From positions 1 through 53,499 of IMG/VR virus record IMGVR_UViG_3300043772_002232: a stretch of 53,499 bases of DNA; one strand, written 5' to 3'. Below, piece by piece: positions 39,157 through 46,285 of this stretch (position 1 is its first letter; each line of letters opens with the position of its first letter). This stretch comes from a virus. The notes under the pieces were generated by a model that was not told the origin of the DNA, made no database searches, and was given only the letters and a program-made list of their open reading frames with translations. The translations under genes and the position numbers were made by a program.

Positions 39157-39609
39157 ATTCTTATTTTAATCATAAATACAAATATAAGAATTTCCCAAAA
39201 ATTTTTTCCAGAATTTTTTTTTATTTTTACACGCCTTTAGAAATATGGGGGATTTTTCCCAAAAATTTTTTCTAGAATTTTTTTACAAATACTTTGCAAA
39301 GAGGATTATCCCCCCTTTTTACAAGTCAAAATGTCATATATAGGGGGGGATACGGGGGAGGGAGGGGGTATACCCCCATATACCCCCACTCAGAGGGGAG
39401 GGATGACATACTATTTGGTCTTTTAACCCCCCTACCAATTAGGTCTTCTTATAAGTAAGATATGGGGGTGATGTAATTCCTATGACATATACAACTAAAG
39501 TTATCGACATATAATCCACCATGCCAAATATTGTTAATAAGTTATAATGTTAATAACTATTAATACATTTTTATTTGGTGGTGTGGGATTAAGTCTGTAT
39601 CTTTGTGTT
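39157..39609. other. G-rich non-coding region with quadruplex motif and repeats
   Basis: No gene seen. A direct repeat of about 30 bp (TTTCCCAAAAATTTTTTC then AGAATTTTTTT) occurs at 39191-39220 and 39255-39284. At 39343-39368 four G-runs (G7, G5, G3, G5) with loops of 1-4 nt form a G-quadruplex motif, and GGGGGTATACCCCC at 39364-39377 is a perfect palindrome. Such G-runs are exceptional in this AT-rich sequence. The region separates a minus-strand from a plus-strand block and could be an origin or a control region. Confidence 0.6.
39598..39605 (+). promoter_or_regulatory. TAnnTTTG promoter of 83-aa gene
   Basis: TATCTTTG with TTTG at 39574-39577 (20-bp gap) and 4 nt (TGTT) to ATG at 39610. 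Confidence 0.75.
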
Positions 39610-39861
39610 ATGATAAATGAGATACAAAAGATTATCGATACTCTATACACAACTGAAGAACCCGACAGTGGTGAGGTCATTGTTGGGAACGGGAATGAGG
39701 TCATAGATATGTTATGTGAGTTAACGTCATTGGACTTTAATGTTATAGCAAACATATTGGAGTCGACCACTTCAATTGAGGAGGATGAGGAAGATGGTTC
39801 AACATATATTGTTGGTCGTAATAAAGCTTCCCATAAGATATTCGAGTTGATAGGTAAGTAA
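39610..39861 (+). CDS. Acidic small protein, 83 aa
   Basis: It reads MINEIQKIIDTLYTTEEPDS..., acidic, with a central helix (EVIDMLCELTSLDFNVIANIL). The in-frame ATG at 39547 lies upstream of the promoter, so I reject it. It is followed 5 nt later by the tRNA-Glu gene and may share its transcript. Not recognised. Confidence 0.65.
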   Translation: MINEIQKIIDTLYTTEEPDSGEVIVGNGNEVIDMLCELTSLDFNVIANILESTTSIEEDEEDGSTYIVGRNKASHKIFELIGK

Positions 39862-39866
39862 TGTAT

Positions 39867-39938
39867 GCTCCCATAGTCTATCGGTTAGGACGCATCCCTT
39901 TCACGGATGAGAGACGAGTTCGATTCTCGTTGGGAGTA
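39867..39938 (+). tRNA. tRNA-Glu (TTC)
   Basis: 72 nt with discriminator A. The acceptor GCTCCCA pairs with TGGGAGT (one G-T), the anticodon loop is CTTTCAC, and the T-arm is GAGAACGAG-type with TTCGATT. All arms form. CCA is not encoded. Confidence 0.92.
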
Positions 39939-40016
39939 CAAAACGTTGGTGGGTAAAGCGTTGTAACAGAATGTCCCATTCATACTAAATTGTAGTATGT
40001 TGTAAAGGTTGTATAT

Positions 40017-40123
40017 AGTCAGGTGGCGGAATTGGTTAGACGCTATCTAAAAGATCAGATGAAAGGGTGATATAAGAGTGAAATGAATAAACCCACTTAC
40101 AGGTTCGAATCCTGTCCTGACTA
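40017..40123 (+). tRNA. tRNA-like gene with long variable region, probably Leu-type
   Basis: 107 nt. The acceptor AGTCAGG pairs perfectly with CCTGACT, the D-arm GCGGAATTGGTTAGACGC matches tRNA-Leu, and the T-arm is ACAGG-TTCGAAT-CCTGT. The anticodon arm is odd: the best stem (ATCT/AGAT, with one extra T-G) leaves an 8-nt loop AAAAGATC, so I cannot assign the anticodon. The variable region is about 40 nt, closed by GGGT/ACCC. It is about 20 nt longer than a usual tRNA-Leu. Confidence 0.7.
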
Positions 40124-40157
40124 CAAAAATAAATTTGTTTATGTCAAATTAATTTAG

Positions 40158-40165
40158 TATCTTTG
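40158..40165 (+). promoter_or_regulatory. TAnnTTTG promoter, plus strand, facing structured element
   Basis: TATCTTTG with TTTG at 40134-40137 (20-bp gap). No start codon follows at 4 nt; transcription would begin near G40170. The upstream 16 nt AAATTTGTTTATGTCA recur in the facing promoter. Confidence 0.7.
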
Positions 40166-40169
40166 TATT

Positions 40170-40304
40170 GTCGGTGGTGAAAACCGAGACGGGTTCGATG
40201 GGGGTTCTTATCGCAGAGGGTATACTCCTTCACGCCCCAACTTTTATTTTACATATATAAGCAGGGTGGAGTATACTCGGTCCCCATCTTTAACAAATGA
40301 TTAC
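40170..40304. ncRNA. Structured non-coding element between facing promoters
   Basis: Much more GC-rich than its surroundings. GATGGGG at 40197-40203 pairs with CCCCATC at 40282-40288, and inside it GGGTATACTCC at 40218-40228 pairs with GGAGTATACTC at 40268-40278 (one G-T). A small 5' hairpin is TCGGT/ACCGA; ACCGAG could instead pair with CTCGGT at 40276-40281. The RNA could be made from either strand, since identical-style promoters lie on both sides. Known class not recognised. Confidence 0.6.
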
Positions 40305-40308
40305 AATA

Positions 40309-40316
40309 CAAAGGTA
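40309..40316 (-). promoter_or_regulatory. TAnnTTTG promoter, minus strand, facing structured element
   Basis: TACCTTTG on the minus strand, with TTTG about 20 bp upstream in AATTTGTTTATGTCA (40328-40343). Followed by TATTGTAATC; transcription would begin near 40304. Confidence 0.65.
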
Positions 40317-40375
40317 TGAAAAAAAAATGACATAAACAAATTTTTTATTTATTATTTTTTTAACTATAATTTAAT

Positions 40376-40687
40376 ATGAACAATAAGTTTTTAAAAATAA
40401 TTTCCGATTATCTTGATAAGAAAGATTTTATATTAAAGGAGACAAAGAAAGATTTTTATTTTATTGGTGAGGATGGTGATAATCATTCTCAGATAAGGGT
40501 TATAAAAAAGACAAATCATTGTTACATATATAACGACCTATCAAATGATATTCATACATTCTTTCCCTTTGATTATCTGAATATTACATCCATTATATCT
40601 GAATACGTTGGGGACAAACTTAATCTTAAAATAACTAAGGTCTCAAACACCGATAAAACTTGGAGAGTTTTAATTAGAGAAAATTAA
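40376..40687 (+). CDS. Paralog-family protein, 103 aa
   Basis: It reads MNNKFLKIISDYLDKKDFIL..., and aligns end to end with the proteins at 43305, 44077, 45213, 45554 and 46723: helix ending YLD, hairpin FxxKETxxxxYF, a basic strand, then FFxxDYLxxxSIISEYVGDKLNLKIT. It lacks the ITE part of the tag. Function unknown. Confidence 0.7.
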   Translation: MNNKFLKIISDYLDKKDFILKETKKDFYFIGEDGDNHSQIRVIKKTNHCYIYNDLSNDIHTFFPFDYLNITSIISEYVGDKLNLKITKVSNTDKTWRVLIREN

Positions 40688-40712
40688 ATTTTTTTATTTA
40701 CAAATAATTTTG

Positions 40713-40720
40713 TATCTTTG
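40713..40720 (+). promoter_or_regulatory. TAnnTTTG promoter of 113-aa gene
   Basis: TATCTTTG, 4 nt (TATT) before ATG at 40725. Confidence 0.75.
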
Positions 40721-40724
40721 TATT

Positions 40725-41066
40725 ATGGAAGATGTTGTAATCAGAATGGGAATTAAATATCTTAAATCAAAAACATTTAATGTTGCGGATGATAGTGGTC
40801 AGTATATTTTATCCGAGTTCGAACACTATCTTGATATTTGGTTAAATAAAGATTATTTTTTAATTAATATTTATCCTTCCATATATAATGAACTTAAATA
40901 TATATTATCGGCCGATGATGCCACTATAAGAGTTATTATAAAATTATTTCTTTCAGATTATTTATCAATTCCGATCGAAAAATTAAAAAATACAAAAGTT
41001 TATCTTCCATTCAACCTATCATATTCAGGGATAACAACTTATAATATTCATTACGACAATGGATAA
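40725..41066 (+). CDS. Hypothetical protein, 113 aa
   Basis: It reads MEDVVIRMGIKYLKSKTFNV.... The in-frame ATG at 40710 lies inside the promoter, so I start at 40725. Mostly helical with Tyr/Leu-rich middle (LSEFEHYLDIWLNKDYFLIN). It overlaps the next gene by 8 nt and begins a three-gene run. Not recognised. Confidence 0.65.
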   Translation: MEDVVIRMGIKYLKSKTFNVADDSGQYILSEFEHYLDIWLNKDYFLINIYPSIYNELKYILSADDATIRVIIKLFLSDYLSIPIEKLKNTKVYLPFNLSYSGITTYNIHYDNG

Positions 41067-41469
41067 GAAAAAGAAAATAATATTTGATTGGCTTGATGAT
41101 CAGTTTAGGGACTGCACCATTCATTCACATTGTGATTATCCCCAATCTTACTTTTATAAAAAAGGTATTACTATAATCGGGGAACAGGATGTTAAGAACA
41201 ATTACTTTTGGGTTCATAATGATGAGGTGTGGGGATTTATTGAAAAGGTATTCACTATGAGAAAAGAAGAAGTAAGGGATGTATTAATGGATTGGTTTGA
41301 GTATATTGGAAACAAGAAACTTGGAGTTGGTTATATCCCCCTTTATGTTGTTGGGTTAGATAAATTAAAAGACCTACCCATAACTGAATTAAAATATTAT
41401 ACTCCCTTAATTATTACAGATGAAAATTTAAGACCAGTATTAAAAGACGGAAAACTAAAACAAATATAA
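41059..41469 (+). CDS. Hypothetical protein, 136 aa
   Basis: It reads MDKKKKIIFDWLDDQFRDCT..., alpha/beta, with an aromatic middle (YFWVHNDEVWGFIEKVF). The helical start, IIFDWLDDQF, resembles the helix of the neighbouring paralog family. It lies 1 nt before the metallopeptidase gene. Not recognised. Confidence 0.65.
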   Translation: MDKKKKIIFDWLDDQFRDCTIHSHCDYPQSYFYKKGITIIGEQDVKNNYFWVHNDEVWGFIEKVFTMRKEEVRDVLMDWFEYIGNKKLGVGYIPLYVVGLDKLKDLPITELKYYTPLIITDENLRPVLKDGKLKQI

Positions 41470-41470
41470 G

Positions 41471-41893
41471 ATGAAGCTAAAAAAGAAAATGAAATTAAAA
41501 GATATCCCCAAGGAAGACTTGTGGTATATTGTGGACCTTCTCTCAGTTTTCTGTGGGAAAGAGATGGGTATTAATAGAAGAAGAAAAAAAGAATTGGTTT
41601 TTGTCTTGGGGAAAAAAGAAGTTGATGATGTTCACGGGTATTACGACTCGGATGATAATGAGATTCACTTTATGAGAAAAAAAATTAGGACCTTGGATAT
41701 GTTTATTAAAACTTTCATTCACGAATATACTCATTACTTACAACCTTGTAAGACCCACTACGCAAGACTACTCGATCTTCACGGGTATGAGAATCACCCC
41801 TACGAAGTTGAAGCTTTTTCTAATGAGAATGTCTATTATAAAAAAGCGTATAGAGAAATTAAGTATTGTTTTTCTTTAAGAGAAAATCCATAA
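41471..41893 (+). CDS. Metallopeptidase-like protein (HEYTHYLQ)
   Basis: 140 residues. KTFIHEYTHYLQPCK at about residues 79-93 gives HExxH, and YENHPYEVEAFSNE (about 103-116) provides the Glu of a third ligand. The first 70 residues are basic and include a beta hairpin (GYYDSDDNEIHFM). Same architecture as the minimal zincin at 25488. Probably cytoplasmic. The 3' end overlaps the minus-strand gene by 35 nt. Confidence 0.75.
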   Translation: MKLKKKMKLKDIPKEDLWYIVDLLSVFCGKEMGINRRRKKELVFVLGKKEVDDVHGYYDSDDNEIHFMRKKIRTLDMFIKTFIHEYTHYLQPCKTHYARLLDLHGYENHPYEVEAFSNENVYYKKAYREIKYCFSLRENP

Positions 41894-42170
41894 CCCTATC
41901 ATATGAATGATTTCTGATATCCATTGATACATCGTGAAAATCTTCTGATGATAATTGGAAGTTCTTATGTATATCTTCTATAATATCCCCCATCTCACAA
42001 TGTGTTAATAATAGACACCTCTGAGAGATGGGTTTTTTATTTCCATTAAGATTTAATTCCCTATACTCACAAGTCCCCTTATAATCATTTTTCTCATAAT
42101 ATACTTTGTATATGTTCTCGTTTTTTTCTATTGAGGTTTTGTAGTCCTCTAAAATACCTGTTTTGTACAT
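41859..42170 (-). CDS. Hypothetical protein, 103 aa
   Basis: It reads MYKTGILEDYKTSIEKNENI..., charged, with SEDFHDVSMDIRNHSYDRVMDFL near the end. It is convergent with the metallopeptidase gene and is the only minus-strand gene between 39157 and 46285. Not recognised. Confidence 0.6.
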   Translation of the reverse strand: MYKTGILEDYKTSIEKNENIYKVYYEKNDYKGTCEYRELNLNGNKKPISQRCLLLTHCEMGDIIEDIHKNFQLSSEDFHDVSMDIRNHSYDRVMDFLLKKNNT

Positions 42171-42957
42171 ACTTTTTATATAAGAATAATTGAGATATTA
42201 GTATTAATAAAGGGGATTGTTAATAAAAATATATGTTAAATTTCTTGATTTTGTCAAAATGTCAGTTGAATGTCAGATTGGGGATAATCCCCTTCACTAA
42301 CATTTCTTACCACTTATTCCCACTCCACCATTATTATTTACCCCCATTATTGTCGTTCTCAGTATCAAAAACGTAAAAAATCCCTTCTCCTGATATCGTA
42401 GGAATCATTTTTTTTACTATATACGTTTCCCAGAGAAAAATTAGAGTTATTGTCCATAAACGCGGGAAACACTTTAGTGTGTTAGAAGAGTCATTCATAT
42501 ACCTTCAACGGGGAACTTTAGTGACAACTAAAGTGGTCAATTTACACCACATTAAAGTCCCCTTCATTATGGGGAATATACTATTCTGATACCATATAAG
42601 TTATTAGTATTATCTTCTTATGAGATGAAATCTCCCCATATAGATATTAAATTAACTTACCATAAATTATCATACTAAACAATTCTTAAATTTGTGTACA
42701 TCTTAATAACCTAATGTTGGTACAACATCATAACATAATTTTCCCACAACACAATAATAGAATTACCATACCATACTTATAATTCCCTTCGTAAATGGGG
42801 ACACCATAAATGGGGGAAAATAAAGGAACACAATTACGAATGAAAGTTTTTTAGTGACCCACATCGTAGATGGGGGGAACGATTACGAAGTAAAAAAAAC
42901 GTGAGTGAGTGATTGGGTTAATTTATTTTCGTATATTTATATATTAAATTTAATAAT
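42171..42957. other. Long non-coding region with palindromes and repeated ACTTTAGTG
   Basis: No gene seen over about 790 bp. GGGGAT-A-ATCCCC at 42280-42292, CCCC-8 nt-GGGG at 42559-42574 and ACTTTAGT-GACA-ACTAAAGT at 42515-42534 are inverted repeats. ACTTTAGTG also occurs at 42471-42479. Repeated short words TTCGTAAATGGGG, ATCGTAGATGGGG and ATTACGAA fall in 42780-42895. AAATGTCA occurs near 42257. Candidate origin or control region; alternatively a decayed gene. Confidence 0.55.
42934..42940 (+). promoter_or_regulatory. TATTTAT box before MKKTIKLTESD gene
   Basis: TATTTAT 17 nt before ATG at 42958, close to the 16-nt spacing of the two other MKK-type tagged genes. Confidence 0.5.
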
Positions 42958-43290
42958 ATGAAAAAAACTATAAAACTTACGGAATCTGATTTAATAAAAT
43001 TAGTTAAAAGAATTATTAATGAAGAGATTGAATTCGGAAACCACTATGAAGATGTACGTGATGATATTGAACCTGGTGATGCGGTTGATTTTAAAAAGTA
43101 CGGACCTTTATATGTTATATCAATTATGGGAGATGGGTATCTTGTTAGTGATGACCACGAACAAAGATACATGGGAGATAGTGGGGATGGGTATCTAATT
43201 CCATTGTCAAGTGGGAAACACGCTTTAATCTTAGATAAGGGAGAATCTGACGAAGAAGACGATGATGATTATGATTTTAGTCATTTATAA
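42958..43290 (+). CDS. Tagged protein, 110 aa, MKKTIKLTESD class
   Basis: The tag is MKKTIKLTESDLIKLVKRII, followed by NEE (INE site). Residues about 35-90 form a small beta domain (GDAVDFKKYGPLYVISIMGDGYLVSDD). The end is acidic (ESDEEDDDDYDFSHL). Head of the tandem plus-strand tagged cluster. Function unknown. Confidence 0.7.
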   Translation: MKKTIKLTESDLIKLVKRIINEEIEFGNHYEDVRDDIEPGDAVDFKKYGPLYVISIMGDGYLVSDDHEQRYMGDSGDGYLIPLSSGKHALILDKGESDEEDDDDYDFSHL

Positions 43291-43304
43291 TTAATTTATA
43301 CTAT

Positions 43305-43610
43305 ATGAAATTCGAAATTAATGAGAATAAGTTAGATAAGATTATCTTTCGGTATTTGGATGGTAAAAACTTTATCATTAAGGAGACTGATAATTTTTAT
43401 TATTTTTTAGAAAGTGAGTCCGATGAATATATTGAGATTAAGGTTAGAAAACGTGATATGAGTTGTTTTATTAGATACGAATTATCTGATGATATTAAAT
43501 CGTTTTTTACAATTGATAATCTTAAAGTAAAAGATGTTTTAAAAAAATATATTAATAATATTTTAAATGTTAAAATAACTAATTCTTACGATAGTATTAA
43601 TTGGAGGTGA
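43305..43610 (+). CDS. Paralog-family protein, 101 aa, NENKL
   Basis: The tag MKFEINENKLDKIIFRYLDG is also the first helix of the family fold. Then follow IIKETDNFYYFLESE, a basic strand (IEIKVRKRDMSCFIRYEL) and SFFTIDNLKVKDVLKKYINNILNVKIT. It aligns closely with the proteins at 44077 and 46723. Small size and acid/base alternation suggest a structural or regulatory partner. Function unknown. Confidence 0.75.
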   Translation: MKFEINENKLDKIIFRYLDGKNFIIKETDNFYYFLESESDEYIEIKVRKRDMSCFIRYELSDDIKSFFTIDNLKVKDVLKKYINNILNVKITNSYDSINWR

Positions 43611-43618
43611 ATTATATA

Positions 43619-43625
43619 TATTTAT
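43619..43625 (+). promoter_or_regulatory. TATTTAT box before LQEQI gene
   Basis: TATTTAT 6 nt before ATG at 43632. Confidence 0.5.
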
Positions 43626-43631
43626 CACTAT

Positions 43632-44075
43632 ATGAAACTACAAGAACAAATATATAGAATACAAGAGATGATGGGTTTGAATGAGGATTATAAACCTATG
43701 GGAAAGAAACATAAACCAAGTAAATTTGTTTATCATAAATCCCCGCCTTTGGTTAGAGATAGTATTCTTAAATCAGGTTTATTGGTATCTGTTGGTGATT
43801 GTTATAAAACATACTCTGAAAACTTTTCTAAAGAAGAATGTGTTCCCGCTGTGTTTGCAACTGATTCTGAAAATAAAGATGAATGGTTTGAGTCCACTTG
43901 GGATGATGATGTTTGGAGAATAAATACCAAAATAGCCAATGTTACATGGTTTAAAGATAAACATTTTGAAAATATGAGACACCCCGAGTTTAAGTATAAT
44001 CATATTGTTACATTTGAGGATATTAAACCTGAAGCGTTAAAATTAATCTATAAAGGAACGGGGGAAGATAATTAA
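43632..44075 (+). CDS. Tagged, possibly ADP-ribosyltransferase-like protein
   Basis: 147 residues. The N-terminal tag is MKLQEQIYRIQEMMGLNED. The rest, KFVYHKSPPLVRDSILKSGL, then PAVFATDSENK and HIVTFEDIKPEALKLIY, resembles the compact ART fold (H-Y motif, RxSIL helix, hydrophobic-ATD strand) found in Tpt1/KptA- and phage-type transferases. In T4, the packaged Alt protein is also an ADP-ribosyltransferase with a cleaved N-terminal targeting peptide. Fold assignment is by eye only. Confidence 0.6.
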   Translation: MKLQEQIYRIQEMMGLNEDYKPMGKKHKPSKFVYHKSPPLVRDSILKSGLLVSVGDCYKTYSENFSKEECVPAVFATDSENKDEWFESTWDDDVWRINTKIANVTWFKDKHFENMRHPEFKYNHIVTFEDIKPEALKLIYKGTGEDN

Positions 44076-44076
44076 T

Positions 44077-44403
44077 ATGAAATTCGAAATTAATGAAAAT
44101 AAGTTGGAGAAGGTTATCTTTAAGTATTTGGATAGTAAGAACTTTATTATTAGGGAAACCCCTTTTGATTATTACTTTTTGGAAAACGAGGGTGATAAGT
44201 TTCTTCAGATTAGAATTAGAAAAAGTGATATGTTATGTTTTTTATTCTATAATTTAACCCAAGATATTAAATCGTTTTTTTCAATTGAATACCCTATGGT
44301 TGAAGATGTTTTAACGAGATATGTTGAGGAGACCTTAAACATTAAAGTTTCTGACGTATGGATGGATGGTTCATTACATATCTCGATGTTAAAAAAGGGT
44401 TAA
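44077..44403 (+). CDS. Paralog-family protein, 108 aa, NENKL
   Basis: It reads MKFEINENKLEKVIFKYLDS..., and ends with the longest conserved block, FFSIEYPMVEDVLTRYVEETLNI. This block is almost identical to 46723 at the DNA level. It starts 1 nt after the LQEQI gene, so the two are translationally coupled. Function unknown. Confidence 0.75.
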   Translation: MKFEINENKLEKVIFKYLDSKNFIIRETPFDYYFLENEGDKFLQIRIRKSDMLCFLFYNLTQDIKSFFSIEYPMVEDVLTRYVEETLNIKVSDVWMDGSLHISMLKKG

Positions 44404-44410
44404 AATATTA

Positions 44411-44417
44411 TATTTAT
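44411..44417 (+). promoter_or_regulatory. TATTTAT box before TENKL gene
   Basis: TATTTAT 5 nt before ATG at 44423. Confidence 0.5.
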
Positions 44418-44422
44418 ACTAT

Positions 44423-44779
44423 ATGAAATTCTTAATAACCGAAAATAAATTGGATGGGATTATTGATTCTTTTATCACCAAACAATTTGAAGATTTGAAA
44501 CCTATTAAAGAAGGTAATTTGGTTGTTTGGGTTGACCCTGATAAAAAACCATATGTACTTATTAAACACTATGATAATGGTGATTACGATATTAATATTT
44601 TGGAAAGTATTTATTTTTTGATTAGTAATATGTTTTCTATTAAAGAGCTTGAAGATGTGGAGAAATACTTATTAAAATGGTTTGAAAAACACACGGGGAT
44701 GATTGCCGATGTTGTTTTCGCATTTGATAACGACATAACCTATGAAGAAATTATTAGTATATATATTAAAGGTGCCTAA
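44423..44779 (+). CDS. Tagged protein, 118 aa, TENKL
   Basis: The tag is MKFLITENKLDGIIDSFITK. The body has a beta segment (GNLVVWVDPDKKPYVLIKHY) and an acidic helix (ELEDVEKYLLKWFEKHTGM), a looser version of the family. TATTTAT 5 nt before ATG. Function unknown. Confidence 0.7.
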   Translation: MKFLITENKLDGIIDSFITKQFEDLKPIKEGNLVVWVDPDKKPYVLIKHYDNGDYDINILESIYFLISNMFSIKELEDVEKYLLKWFEKHTGMIADVVFAFDNDITYEEIISIYIKGA

Positions 44780-44835
44780 CACCAATAAAGAATTTTACCG
44801 GTTTTTCAATTTATTGATAATACCTTAAATTAATG

Positions 44836-44842
44836 TATTTAT
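44836..44842 (+). promoter_or_regulatory. TATTTAT box before TENKI gene
   Basis: TATTTAT 7 nt before ATG at 44850. Confidence 0.5.
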
Positions 44843-44849
44843 GTAATAT

Positions 44850-45203
44850 ATGAAATTCTTAATCACCGAAAATAAAATTACCAAAGTCATTCAGAAATAT
44901 ATTAGTTTTATAACTAATGACCCTGAATTTAATTGGGTAGATAAAATTGTTATTGAACTTGGATCAGTTGAAGGAATTGGTTCTGATATATTCCCCCTGT
45001 ATACTTACAAAGTTTATTTTAAAGAAGATAATCCTGATTACGAATCACAACTTAAATTATGGGATGACATATCTTCCACTCATAAGTTATTTTTTCAATC
45101 GGATAGTGAGGGAAATCCTGTTGCTTATTTTACCACATATTCCATTAAACCTGACGGATCAACTGATTCATTACCAAGTTTCAAAGTAAAAGTTAATACA
45201 TAA
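44850..45203 (+). CDS. Tagged protein, 117 aa, TENKI
   Basis: The tag is MKFLITENKITKVIQKYISF. The body is beta-rich (VDKIVIELGSVEGIGSD, PLYTYKVYFKEDN). It is more divergent than its neighbours, with no SIEYP block. Function unknown. Confidence 0.7.
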   Translation: MKFLITENKITKVIQKYISFITNDPEFNWVDKIVIELGSVEGIGSDIFPLYTYKVYFKEDNPDYESQLKLWDDISSTHKLFFQSDSEGNPVAYFTTYSIKPDGSTDSLPSFKVKVNT

Positions 45204-45212
45204 TTATATAAT

Positions 45213-45533
45213 ATGGAATCTGAAATGAAAAATAATAAATTGGATCAAGTAATCTTTAAGTATTTGGATACCAATTTATCTATTAAAGAAACCTCTGACA
45301 ACTATTATTTTTCAGAAGATGGAAATAAAGCACATATTGTGGTTAAAAAAGACCATCTTTATTGTTATGTTAGTATTGAGTTTTTGGATAGTATTGAATC
45401 ATTTTTTTCTATTGAATATCCTTACTCTATAGATGTAGTTAGTGAATATGTTGAAAACGTTTTAGGTGTTAACTTGCTCAGGACTGCGCCATATCTTAAA
45501 AGTTGGATTGTTCCTCCCCCTGATAATAATTAA
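45213..45533 (+). CDS. Paralog-family protein, 106 aa, degraded tag
   Basis: It reads MESEMKNNKLDQVIFKYLDT..., where the usual ITENKL is MKNNKL, possibly a lost tag. Then follow IKETSDNYYFSEDG and SFFSIEYPYSIDVVSEYVENVLGVN. The end (SWIVPPPDNN) differs from relatives. An ATG at 45225 is an alternative start. Confidence 0.7.
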   Translation: MESEMKNNKLDQVIFKYLDTNLSIKETSDNYYFSEDGNKAHIVVKKDHLYCYVSIEFLDSIESFFSIEYPYSIDVVSEYVENVLGVNLLRTAPYLKSWIVPPPDNN

Positions 45534-45541
45534 AATTAAAC

Positions 45542-45548
45542 TATTTAT
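45542..45548 (+). promoter_or_regulatory. TATTTAT box before TENKL gene at 45554
   Basis: TATTTAT 5 nt before ATG. Confidence 0.5.
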
Positions 45549-45553
45549 ATGAT

Positions 45554-45859
45554 ATGAAATTCTTAATTACGGAGAACAAGTTAAATAACTTAATTTTTCT
45601 TTATTTAGACAATGAAGATTTCTTTATTAGGGAAACTCCAACCAATTATTATTTTTTAGAGGATCGTAAAAATAATATGTTCGCATCTATTAATGTCAGA
45701 AAAAAAGATAATATTTGTTTTATTTTTCCAGGGTTAGTTCAGGAAGTGTCAATCTTTTTTACTATTAGTAGTGATATGTCGGTAGATTCGATAATAAAAT
45801 ATACTGAGAATAAATTAAAAGAAAAATTTGAAAAAACATTTTATTTACACCGATATTAA
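45554..45859 (+). CDS. Paralog-family protein, 101 aa, TENKL
   Basis: The tag is MKFLITENKLNNLIFLYLDN, then FFIRETPTNYYFLED, matching RETPFDYYFLE of 44077. The C-terminal block is diverged (SIFFTISSDMSVDSIIKYTENK). Clear member of the family. Function unknown. Confidence 0.75.
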   Translation: MKFLITENKLNNLIFLYLDNEDFFIRETPTNYYFLEDRKNNMFASINVRKKDNICFIFPGLVQEVSIFFTISSDMSVDSIIKYTENKLKEKFEKTFYLHRY

Positions 45860-45890
45860 TGAGAGTTGAGATTAATAAAATATAGATATT

Positions 45891-46274
45891 ATGGACATAA
45901 CTTTAGGAGAAAAAAAAATAATGTCTGTTATGAAGAAGTTTGCGGAAACAAATGGTATTTCACAAATAATGGGGCCTTTTGAAATCAAACTTAAAAAATT
46001 TGGTAGAGGTAATTCAGGGTATGGTTCAAGTATGTACGACTATGATTATTATGTAATAGAATATTATAGTGAGGATGGTAATTTAGTTTTAATTAAGAAT
46101 GATGATAGAAATCAATGGGCAGACACAAAATGGGAATTAAATGAAAGTTTTACCATTATGTATGATTTTTTTGGTGAGGAATTATTTGAAAAATTCTTTT
46201 TTATTTTTAATAATATTGATATAACCGAAAAAGGTGATAAAAAATATAATTGGATATTTGGTATAGAGGAATAG
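45891..46274 (+). CDS. Hypothetical protein, 127 aa
   Basis: It reads MDITLGEKKIMSVMKKFAET..., with a Gly/Tyr-rich middle (FGRGNSGYGSSMYDYDYYVI) and an acidic end. The first helix is only loosely tag-like. It shares neighbours with the paralog family but not the fold signature. Convergent with the gene at 46286. Confidence 0.65.
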   Translation: MDITLGEKKIMSVMKKFAETNGISQIMGPFEIKLKKFGRGNSGYGSSMYDYDYYVIEYYSEDGNLVLIKNDDRNQWADTKWELNESFTIMYDFFGEELFEKFFFIFNNIDITEKGDKKYNWIFGIEE

Positions 46275-46285
46275 ATGGGGAATGA

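Noticed and set aside
39867-40123. A third tRNA between or after the two tRNA genes
   Set aside because: The interval 39939-40016 has a hairpin (CATACTA/TAGTATG) but no T-loop or acceptor pairing; after 40123 the GGGTTCGATGGGG piece has no matching arms.
40196-40260. A 20-codon frame MGVLIAEGILLHAPTFILHI inside the structured element
   Set aside because: Too short, no promoter or ribosome-binding sequence at the usual spacing, and the bases are needed for the long stems.
43681-45189. Second-frame plus-strand ORFs at 43681 and 44947
   Set aside because: They overlap well-supported tagged genes fully and have poor residue composition.
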